A program made the position numbers and the translations under genes. Below the pieces are notes generated by a model that did not search any database, had not been told where the DNA came from, and was given only the letters and a program-made list of their open reading frames with translations. From positions 1 through 9,683 of the forward strand of contig JAGTVF010000214.1 in the NCBI GenBank assembly GCA_018224315.1: a stretch of 9,683 bases of DNA, read 5' to 3'. Below, piece by piece: positions 1 to 5,064 of the stretch (the first letter of the stretch is position 1; the number at the start of each line of letters is the position of its first letter). Source of the DNA: Desulfobacterales bacterium. Its GTDB lineage: Bacteria; Desulfobacterota; Desulfobacteria; Desulfobacterales; Desulfosalsimonadaceae.

Positions 1-356
1 GCGGTGACTGGCCGCCCCATTGCGTCCAGGACACGCCGGGTGCCGCGTTTCACAAAGACCTGAACCTTCCGGCCAATACCGTGGTGATCACCAAGGGCGT
101 GCGGTTTGACCAGGATCAGAATTCGGCTTTTGACCAGACCGGCCTGGTCGAGGAATTCCGCCGTTCCGGTATCCATCGGGTTTTTGTGGCCGGCCTTGCC
201 CTGGATGTCTGCGTGCAGGCAACAGTGATCGATGCTTTAAATGAGGGTTTTGAAACAGTGGTGCTCCTGTCCGCCACCCGGCCGGTGACCGAAGAAGGCG
301 GCCGGATTGCCGTGGAAAACATGAAAAAAACCGGGGCTGTGATTTATGACGGGTGA
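1..356 (+). CDS. pncA: Nicotinamidase / isochorismatase-family hydrolase, C-terminal part (5' end outside window)
   Basis: Open from the window edge (first full codon at 3) to a TGA at 354-356, giving 117 visible residues. A nicotinamidase converts nicotinamide to nicotinate plus ammonia in the cytosol for NAD salvage. The visible part begins GDWPPHCVQDTPGA, the family block after the metal site, in which the H of PPHC matches a metal-binding His of PncA. TKG (residues about 29-31 of the visible part) fits the catalytic Lys. GLALDVCVQATVIDAL holds the nucleophilic Cys in the usual GLA-x2-xCV context. The Asp of the triad and the first metal ligands would lie upstream of the window. The last 13 bases overlap the 3' end of thiD on the other strand. 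PncA is favoured over other cysteine hydrolases of the fold because of the WPPHCVQ and GLALDVCV blocks, but substrate specificity is inferred from the family. Confidence 0.85.
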   Translation, partial: GDWPPHCVQDTPGAAFHKDLNLPANTVVITKGVRFDQDQNSAFDQTGLVEEFRRSGIHRVFVAGLALDVCVQATVIDALNEGFETVVLLSATRPVTEEGGRIAVENMKKTGAVIYDG

Positions 357-1195
357 TGGCCCTGCCCGGGCGATACGCTTTTGTGGTGTAGCAGGGGGCC
401 GTGGCCGCCGCCCATGGCGTGGTCTGCCGAGATTGAAATGAGATTGGCCGTCAGGTCCACGGCAGAGTAAAATGCCTGTTCGGGCGTGTTGTCCCTGGCC
501 AGAAATGCGGCAAAAGCAGAGGAAAACGTGCATCCCGTGCCATGGGTGTTGCGGGTGTGGATATGGGGATGGGCTGCGGTGACCGCCCGGACGGCCTTGT
601 TCTCCCGGAAAACAAACCAGTCCGTGACCGTGGCTTCCCCCTCCTTTTTCTGCTGTGAATGCCCGCCTTTTAAAACCGCACCGCAAAGATCGGGATACTG
701 TTTTAAAAGTTGCCGGCCCGCGGCCTCCATGTCCGTGACAGGGCCCTGGCAAAGGATTTCCAGTTCTGCCAGGTTGGGGGTGATGTAATCTGAAGCCGGA
801 ATCATTCGGGTCATCAGGGAGTTGACGGCGGCCTGATCAATGAGGCGGTGGCCGCTGGTGGAAACCATCACCGGGTCGCAGACAACGGGCAGATCCTTTA
901 TCCGGCCGGCGATGATTTCGCATATCTCCTGGTTGGGCAGCATGCCGAGCTTGACCGCATGGACCCGGATATCGGCCAGAACACTTGCTATCTGCTGGTC
1001 CACAAATTCCGCGGGCACGGCCATGGCCCCGTCCACGCCCCGGGTGTTCTGGGCGGTCAGGGCCGTGATCACTGCCGCCCCGTAAACACCGGCGGCCATA
1101 AAGGTTTTCAAATCCGCCTGTATTCCGGCCCCGCCCGAGGGATCGGAGCCGGCAATGGAAAGCACTGTGGGTATTTTTGCAGCATTTTCTGTCAT
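344..1195 (-). CDS. thiD: Hydroxymethylpyrimidine/phosphomethylpyrimidine kinase
   Basis: A 283-residue protein, slightly longer than the usual 265-270. ThiD phosphorylates HMP and then HMP-phosphate to give HMP-pyrophosphate, the pyrimidine precursor of thiamine. The sequence shows the ribokinase-like family marks in order: SIAGSDPSGGAGIQADLKTF (13-32), GVYGAAVITALTAQNT (36-51), CDPVMVSTSGHRL (106-118), TPNLAELEIL (139-148), VLKGGH (174-179) and the THGTGCTFSSA anion-hole/active-site loop (217-227), with Cys222 in the GTGC motif. The extra length is a His-rich tail after GHGPLLHH. The ATG at 1195 lies just before the conserved core; its ribosome binding site is weak. No thiE is fused and no TPP riboswitch (THI box) consensus is visible upstream. 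Its 3' end overlaps the convergent pncA-like gene by 13 bases. Confidence 0.95.
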   Translation of the reverse strand: MTENAAKIPTVLSIAGSDPSGGAGIQADLKTFMAAGVYGAAVITALTAQNTRGVDGAMAVPAEFVDQQIASVLADIRVHAVKLGMLPNQEICEIIAGRIKDLPVVCDPVMVSTSGHRLIDQAAVNSLMTRMIPASDYITPNLAELEILCQGPVTDMEAAGRQLLKQYPDLCGAVLKGGHSQQKKEGEATVTDWFVFRENKAVRAVTAAHPHIHTRNTHGTGCTFSSAFAAFLARDNTPEQAFYSAVDLTANLISISADHAMGGGHGPLLHHKSVSPGQGHHPS

Positions 1196-1239
1196 GGTTG
1201 CCTGCCTGTTGGCGTTTGATCAAAAAAGAACCGACTGTG

Positions 1240-1268
1240 ATAATAACGCAGATTTCCGGGATTGTCCA
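1240..1268 (-). promoter_or_regulatory. Predicted sigma-70-type promoter of thiD
   Basis: On the - strand TGGACA (1268-1263) is followed by a 17-base spacer and TATTAT (1245-1240), each one base off consensus. It lies 45 bases upstream of the thiD ATG and downstream of the terminator at 1291-1338, so thiD appears to be transcribed separately from the glutamate-synthase-like gene. A 10-base palindrome TTTGATCAAA (1215-1224) lies between promoter and start; its role is unknown. Prediction from sequence only. Confidence 0.5.
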
Positions 1269-1290
1269 TTTTCAGGCCGGCCAAAAAAGC

Positions 1291-1338
1291 AAAAACCCGC
1301 AGCAGCGGCCCTCTGAACGCCGTGCTGCGGGTTTTTTT
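1291..1338 (-). terminator. Intrinsic terminator after the glutamate-synthase-like gene (bidirectional)
   Basis: AAAAACCCGCAGCA (1291-1304) is the exact reverse complement of TGCTGCGGGTTTTT (1323-1336). It forms a GC-rich stem around an 18-base loop, with a T run on either strand (T tract 1332-1338 on +, A tract 1291-1295 read as U on -). It lies 38 bases past the stop of the - strand gene at 1374 and upstream of the thiD promoter, so it mainly ends that transcript. It could also stop readthrough on the + strand. Confidence 0.85.
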
Positions 1339-1373
1339 GAAGCCGGGCCTTATATCAACAGGCTTTGGCGGGT

Positions 1374-3020
1374 TTAGCTGTTGAGAATCTTTTTTGCGGT
1401 TTCGTCATTGGCGTCGCAGACAAACGGGATGCCGGTGATTTCCGCGGTCTCCCGGTTGCCGGAAAAAAGATCCTCCCGGGCCACCTCAGGCATGGAAAAT
1501 TTGCGTGCCCCGGCCATGAGCTGCTGCAGCCCGCAGGTCAGCTTGTCAGCCAGGGTCCAGAACCCGATGGCCCCGTAGGGGATGTTTTTCATTTCGTCTT
1601 TGCCCACCCGTGCTTCCACGTCATAATAGCTGGCAAAGATTTCCTCCGGAGTGGTGCCGAGGCTGCTGACGGTTTTGGGCAGCTTGTCCCAGTTGCCGGA
1701 AACCTTTTCCCGGCGTTCCGGATGGATGGCCCCTTCGATGTTGGCGCCCAGAAATCCCGGGATCATGATGGCCCGTCCCATGCACACCAGCTTGGTGTAC
1801 GGGGCGCCCAGGGCCATGGCTTTGAAAATGTGGTCTTCTAAGGCAAAGCCGCCGGCAAAGGAAAGATCCACAACATCTTCGCCCTTTGCGGCCAGGATGC
1901 TGTTGTATTCATGGGCCTTGGCATGCAGGTGCAGGGAGGGTACGCCCCAGCTCTGCATCATGTTCCAGGGACTCATTCCCGTCCCGCCGCCCGAGCCGTC
2001 AATGGTGAGCAGGTCCAGTTTTGCGTCCGTGGCAAACTTGATGGCCATGGCCAGCTCTTCCATGCCGTAGGAGCCCGTCTTGAGCGAAATGCGCTTAAAC
2101 CCGAGGCTTCGCAGATATTCCACGCTTTTCATGAACTCTTCGCGCACCAGGTCCGCCCGGCCCAGGTTGGTGGCGCCCAGCCGGCTGTGGCGGGCAAAAG
2201 AGGTGATGGAGCCGTGATTGAAGGCCTCCTGCACCGAGGGTTTTTCCGGGTCCGGGTCCACCACATAGCCGCGTTTTTTCAAAAATATGGCAAAATCGAG
2301 GCTGGTGACCTGGATTTCACCGCCGATGTCTTTGGCCCCCTGGCCCCATTTGAGCTCCAGGATGCACTTGTTGCCGTATTTTTCGGCAATGTATTCGGCA
2401 ACACCGTTTCGGGTGTCTTCCACGTTCATCTGAACAATGATGGCACCGTAGCCGTCGTTGTAGCGCAGATAGGAGTCAATGCGCCGGTCGAGTTCCGGGG
2501 CCTTGGTGATCCGGCCGTTGGCCATTTCCGACTCCCGGTCCACGCCCACCACGTTTTCGCCGATCACCACGGGAATGCCCACCAGGGATGCGCCGATGGC
2601 AAAGGAATCCCAGTATTTGGCCGCCACAAAGGTCGAGCCCAGGGCGCCGGTCATCAAAGGAACGCGGGCCTTGGTCTTGATTTCCTTGCCGAATTCGGTC
2701 TCCAGGCTCACATTGGGAAAAATGCAGTCATCCGGGTCCGTGGACAGGCCCTGGGCCAGGCCGTGGGAGCCGTAGGCATAGCCCTGAATCCGCAGGGAAT
2801 TGTAGGATGCGCCCACGTGGGTGGTGTTGTTGGCCCCGGCGGTGACAATACCGAAGCTTCTGGGATACAGCAGTTTGCGTCCCACCAGGCTGGACATAAA
2901 GGTTTCGCACTTGCCCTGGCAATCGGCCCGGCACAGGGTGCACAGGCTCGATTCAGCCGGGTTGCCCCGGTTGGCGGTGCCCAGTACGTCATTGGTTTTG
3001 GAAAAACGCAGTTCAGACAT
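1374..3020 (-). CDS. FMN-binding glutamate-synthase-family protein, standalone, with N-terminal Cys cluster
   Basis: A 548-residue protein matching only the FMN/synthase domain of GOGAT large subunits. Family marks are NVVGVDRESEMANGR (156-170), KWGQGAKDIGGE (224-235, in place of the GOGAT KPGEGGQLPG-type segment) and LTIDGSGGGTGMSP (338-351, the FMN/phosphate-binding block). There is no N-terminal glutaminase domain and no GltD-like NADPH domain. The 3Fe-4S motif C-x5-C-x4-C of true GltB is absent: the corresponding stretch LVCMGRAIMIPGFLGANIEG (411-430) has one Cys. Instead Cys27, Cys30, Cys34 and Cys38 form a C-x2-C-x3-C-x3-C cluster that could bind an Fe-S centre. The enzyme probably aminates a 2-oxoacid or carries out related FMN chemistry with partners encoded elsewhere; the exact reaction is not deducible. 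The start is ATG at 3020 with a strong GGAGGAG site 4 bases upstream. It is preceded by a predicted ANTAR-controlled leader and followed by a terminator at 1291-1338. Confidence 0.85.
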   Translation of the reverse strand: MSELRFSKTNDVLGTANRGNPAESSLCTLCRADCQGKCETFMSSLVGRKLLYPRSFGIVTAGANNTTHVGASYNSLRIQGYAYGSHGLAQGLSTDPDDCIFPNVSLETEFGKEIKTKARVPLMTGALGSTFVAAKYWDSFAIGASLVGIPVVIGENVVGVDRESEMANGRITKAPELDRRIDSYLRYNDGYGAIIVQMNVEDTRNGVAEYIAEKYGNKCILELKWGQGAKDIGGEIQVTSLDFAIFLKKRGYVVDPDPEKPSVQEAFNHGSITSFARHSRLGATNLGRADLVREEFMKSVEYLRSLGFKRISLKTGSYGMEELAMAIKFATDAKLDLLTIDGSGGGTGMSPWNMMQSWGVPSLHLHAKAHEYNSILAAKGEDVVDLSFAGGFALEDHIFKAMALGAPYTKLVCMGRAIMIPGFLGANIEGAIHPERREKVSGNWDKLPKTVSSLGTTPEEIFASYYDVEARVGKDEMKNIPYGAIGFWTLADKLTCGLQQLMAGARKFSMPEVAREDLFSGNRETAEITGIPFVCDANDETAKKILNS

Positions 3021-3101
3021 GATTCTCCTCCTTGGTGCAAATTTTTCGGTATTAAATTATTATAAATTATTTCAGTATGTTATACTTTTATGAAGTTGAA
3101 C

Positions 3102-3140
3102 AAAAAAAAGCGCCTCTAAGCCGTTGTGCAATAGAGACGC
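3102..3140 (-). terminator. Leader intrinsic terminator upstream of the glutamate-synthase-like gene
   Basis: On the - strand GCGUCUCUA (3140-3132) pairs with UAGAGGCGC (3118-3110) over 9 base pairs with one U-G wobble. The loop is 13 bases (3131-3119) and eight U residues follow (3109-3102). It lies about 80 bases before the ATG at 3020 and downstream of a predicted promoter. It can therefore act as a conditional attenuator, as well as ending transcripts of the panB-ANTAR genes. Its 5' arm overlaps the second hexaloop hairpin (3148-3135), making the two structures mutually exclusive. Confidence 0.85.
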
Positions 3141-3188
3141 CTTTGTCTGTTCAATAATCAGTAAAACCTGCACGCCATTGTGCAAATT
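3135..3188 (-). promoter_or_regulatory. Predicted dual-hexaloop ANTAR-target RNA (antiterminator) in the leader
   Basis: Read as - strand RNA. Hairpin P1 has 5' arm AAUUUGCAC (3188-3180), loop AAUGGC (3179-3174) and 3' arm GUGCAGGUU (3173-3165), giving 9 base pairs of which two are U-G. Hairpin P2 has AGAC (3148-3145), loop AAAGGC (3144-3139) and GUCU (3138-3135). About 16 bases separate them. Both loops are exactly six bases with A at position 1 and G at position 4, the conserved feature known for RNA targets of ANTAR proteins such as EutV and NasR. The P2 3' side, together with the last two loop bases, lies in the 5' arm of the terminator at 3140-3132, so stabilising P2 would block termination. 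The gene immediately upstream encodes a GAF-ANTAR protein. Structures were paired by hand; no folding energies were computed. Confidence 0.8.
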
Positions 3189-3197
3189 AACAAGTAT

Positions 3198-3226
3198 TTA
3201 TTAGTTCAAGGAGATGTTTTTGTCAA
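3198..3226 (-). promoter_or_regulatory. Predicted promoter of the ANTAR-controlled leader
   Basis: On the - strand a perfect TTGACA (3226-3221) is followed by a 17-base spacer and TAATAA (3203-3198), a weak -10. It lies 29 bases past the stop of the GAF-ANTAR gene. Transcription would begin near 3191, just before the 5' arm of hairpin P1 (3188). This fits a leader made for attenuation and gives an untranslated region of about 170 bases before the ATG at 3020. Confidence 0.55.
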
Positions 3227-3254
3227 GGTTTTTATGAAAATCTTTGCATTCACC

Positions 3255-3965
3255 TCAGTAAAGTTCTTCTGAAAGCAGGATGGCCTCTGCAATGCTGCGC
3301 ATGGATTTGCGCGAATCCATGCTTTTTTTCTGTAACCGGCGATAGGCCTCGTCGGCATCAATTTGGCTTCGCTGCATCATGGCCTCCTTGGCCCGCTCCA
3401 CGAGCTTGCGTGTTTCCAGTTCCTCCTGGATTACCTTGGTCTTGATCACCAGTTCTGAGTTGTAAATGGCCACAGCCGCCTGGTTGGCCACGGTGGTGAT
3501 CAGGTTGACCTCCACGTCGGTAAAGTCGTGGGTCTCTGAGGTAAAGCAGTTGAGCACGCCGATGACCCGCTCATCGTGGAGCAGGGGAACGCTGGCCAGG
3601 GACTTGAGCCCCAGGCTCCGGGCCATGTCCTTTTCCTTGAACCGGGGCTCGGATAACACATCCTTGATGATCAACGGGTGTTTTTCCGCGGCCACATAGC
3701 CCACCACGCCTTCGTTGATGTTTAACACCCGGTCCTTGACATACGCGGGCTCAATGGTCTGGGTGGCCTTCAGACGCAGACGGTTGCGGCCATTGCCTTC
3801 TTCGATCAGCCACAGGGAACAGATCTGCACCCCGGTGACCTGGGCCGTGACCATAACAATGAGCTTTAAGATCTCTTCGAGGTAGAGATCCGAGTTGATG
3901 GCATGGCTGATATCCATCAATGCCTTGATATACTTGTCCGTGCTCACAGCACCCTTGGAATCCAT
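3255..3965 (-). CDS. GAF-ANTAR domain RNA-binding transcription antiterminator
   Basis: A 236-residue soluble protein. Residues about 24-170 match a GAF sensor domain (LYLEEILKLIVMVTAQVTG at 27-45, INEGVVGYVAAEKHPLII at 83-100, SLASVPLLHDERVIGVLNCF at 122-141). A short helical linker follows. Residues about 180-234 form an ANTAR domain (ELETRKLVERAKEAMMQ at 182-198, then DADEAYRRLQKKSMDSRKS at 203-221 and IAEAIL). ANTAR domains bind dual-hexaloop RNA and prevent intrinsic termination. There is no receiver domain, so control is probably by a ligand or redox signal at the GAF domain, or by a partner, rather than by phosphorylation within this protein; the signal is unknown. It starts 23 bases after the panB stop with a poor ribosome binding site and is probably cotranscribed with panB. 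The next gene downstream carries a matching ANTAR-type leader, making that gene the likely target. Confidence 0.92.
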   Translation of the reverse strand: MDSKGAVSTDKYIKALMDISHAINSDLYLEEILKLIVMVTAQVTGVQICSLWLIEEGNGRNRLRLKATQTIEPAYVKDRVLNINEGVVGYVAAEKHPLIIKDVLSEPRFKEKDMARSLGLKSLASVPLLHDERVIGVLNCFTSETHDFTDVEVNLITTVANQAAVAIYNSELVIKTKVIQEELETRKLVERAKEAMMQRSQIDADEAYRRLQKKSMDSRKSMRSIAEAILLSEELY

Positions 3966-3988
3966 GGTACCGCCGAAAGGTGAAAAGG

Positions 3989-4777
3989 TTAATAGCAGTG
4001 TTCTGCAGACGGAAAGGCGCCCGAGGTCACCTCGTCAACATAGGAGCGCAGGCCGTCCATGGCGTTTTGCCGGAGCTGCGCGTATTGCTTGACAAACTTG
4101 GGCACATGGCCCCCGTTTAATCCCAGCATGTCGTGGATCACCAGGACCTGGCCGTCGCAGTCCGGCCCGGCGCCAATGCCGATGGTGGGAATGCGGGTGC
4201 TTTTGGTGATGGCCTCTGATATGTCTGCGGGAATGCCCTCAAGGACCACAGAAAAGGCGCCGGCTGACTCAACCCGCCGGGCGTCTTCCATGAGCCGCTC
4301 CCGGTCGCGCTGGACCCGGAATCCGCCCATCTGGTGCACCGACTGGGGAGTGAGCCCGATGTGGGCCATGACCGGGATCCCGGCCTGGGTCATGGCGGCA
4401 ATGGTATCGGCAACAGATGCCCCGCCTTCGAGTTTGACCGCCGATGCCCCGGCTTCTTTTAAAAACCGGCCGGCGTTGACCAGGGCTTCGGATCCGGAGC
4501 TCTGGTAGGACATAAACGGCATGTCGCCCACCACCATGGCCGTGCGGGCGCCTTTGGCCACAATGCGGGTGTGATAAATCATCTCGTCCATGGTCACCCC
4601 GAGGGTGGTGGCCTCGCCCTGGATTGCCATGCCAAGGGAATCTCCCACCAGCAGCACGTTTACACCGGCCTCATCGGCCATCTGCGCAAAGGGGTGGTCA
4701 TAGGCGGTTACAACTGTGATTTTTTCGCCCTTGTTTTTCATGTCCAGGAGTTTTTTCGTGGTTACTGCGCTTGCCAT
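3989..4777 (-). CDS. panB: 3-methyl-2-oxobutanoate hydroxymethyltransferase
   Basis: A 262-residue protein of normal family length. PanB transfers a hydroxymethyl group from 5,10-methylenetetrahydrofolate to 2-oxoisovalerate to give ketopantoate, the first committed step of pantothenate and CoA synthesis. The sequence shows VTAYDHPFA (23-31), LVGDSLGM (43-50) with metal ligand Asp46, VGDMPFMSY (83-91) with Asp85, AVKLEGG (113-119) with Glu117, HIGLTPQS (139-146), VVLEGIP (177-183) with the catalytic Glu180, and [17 protein letters not shown]. The ATG at 4777 has an AAGGAG site 8 bases upstream. It is first in a - strand run with the GAF-ANTAR gene. panC and panD are not in the window. Confidence 0.96.
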   Translation of the reverse strand: MASAVTTKKLLDMKNKGEKITVVTAYDHPFAQMADEAGVNVLLVGDSLGMAIQGEATTLGVTMDEMIYHTRIVAKGARTAMVVGDMPFMSYQSSGSEALVNAGRFLKEAGASAVKLEGGASVADTIAAMTQAGIPVMAHIGLTPQSVHQMGGFRVQRDRERLMEDARRVESAGAFSVVLEGIPADISEAITKSTRIPTIGIGAGPDCDGQVLVIHDMLGLNGGHVPKFVKQYAQLRQNAMDGLRSYVDEVTSGAFPSAEHCY

Positions 4778-4839
4778 GATCGATCTCCTTTTCGGCCTGC
4801 GAAATCATTTGCCGGGATTGCCGGGTATCTGAATTTTCT

Positions 4840-4867
4840 TGTATAGAGTCCGCTCCCGGGATGTCAA
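4840..4867 (-). promoter_or_regulatory. Predicted panB promoter
   Basis: On the - strand a perfect TTGACA (4867-4862), a 16-base spacer and TATACA (4845-4840) lie about 63 bases upstream of the panB ATG. The -35 box sits only 15 bases from the -35 box of the divergent + strand promoter at 4882, so the two polymerases would start back to back. Confidence 0.6.
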
Positions 4868-4881
4868 GTGCAACATATGGG

Positions 4882-4911
4882 TTGACAAGATTTTGTTATT
4901 TTTCGTATCTA
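4882..4911 (+). promoter_or_regulatory. Predicted hisS-aspS promoter
   Basis: On the + strand a perfect TTGACA (4882-4887) is followed by an 18-base AT-rich spacer and TATCTA (4906-4911). Transcription would start near 4918, leaving a leader of about 145 bases before the hisS ATG at 5065. The leader contains the inverted repeat at 4914-4959. No T-box or terminator is visible in it. Confidence 0.45.
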
Positions 4912-4913
4912 TA

Positions 4914-4959
4914 CAGGATTATACAATTTGCGGCCTGAGGGCCATGTTATACAATCCTG
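4914..4959. repeat. Imperfect inverted repeat with two TTATACAAT copies between panB and hisS
   Basis: CAGGATT (4914-4920) faces AATCCTG (4953-4959) across a centre holding GGCC and GGGCC blocks. Inside, TTATACAAT occurs twice in direct orientation (4919-4927 and 4947-4955). The element lies at or just past the predicted hisS transcription start, so it could be an operator or a leader hairpin. Function unknown. Confidence 0.5.
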
Positions 4960-5002
4960 CAACCATTATAATCATCACCAGCAGGGTCACAATAATTTCC
5001 AT
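4919..5002 (-). CDS. Possible 27-residue hydrophobic small protein
   Basis: On the - strand an ATG at 5002-5000 opens a 27-codon frame ending in TAA (4921-4919). Residues 1-17 read MEIIVTLLVMIIMVAGL, a plausible single membrane helix, followed by a short tail with one Arg (YNMALRPQIV). No Shine-Dalgarno site is visible before the ATG, and the only in-frame alternative starts upstream are non-standard. It overlaps the inverted repeat at 4914-4959. Hydrophobicity can arise by chance in T-rich second codon positions, so this is a weak candidate. No function can be assigned. Confidence 0.2.
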   Translation of the reverse strand: MEIIVTLLVMIIMVAGLYNMALRPQIV

Positions 5003-5064
5003 TCGGAACGGCAGGTCTTTTTTATGGTGCGGGCCTGGCCGGACCAGTTGATTTGCGGACGCTA

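Noticed and set aside
1196..1290. TPP riboswitch upstream of thiD
   Set aside because: No THI-box consensus (CUGAGA or the ACCUGAUCUGG-type block) on the - strand, and only about 45 bases lie between promoter and start.
1911..3065. 384-codon + strand open frame antisense to the glutamate-synthase-like gene
   Set aside because: It is a shadow of the GC-rich codon pattern of the real gene, has no family motif or ribosome binding site, and the - strand protein has clear conserved blocks.
3074..3086. Small inverted repeat AGTAT-GTT-ATACT between the leader terminator and the glutamate-synthase-like gene
   Set aside because: Short arms in a very AT-rich stretch where such repeats arise by chance; no convincing promoter next to it.
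3021..3100. Possible second promoter after the leader terminator
   Set aside because: The stretch is AT-rich with several TATAAT-like hexamers but no -35 box of comparable quality at 16-18 bases. An undetected promoter here cannot be excluded.
4839..5051. 70-codon + strand frame in the panB-hisS gap
   Set aside because: It overlaps the predicted promoters and inverted repeat, has no ribosome binding site and shows no recognisable motif.
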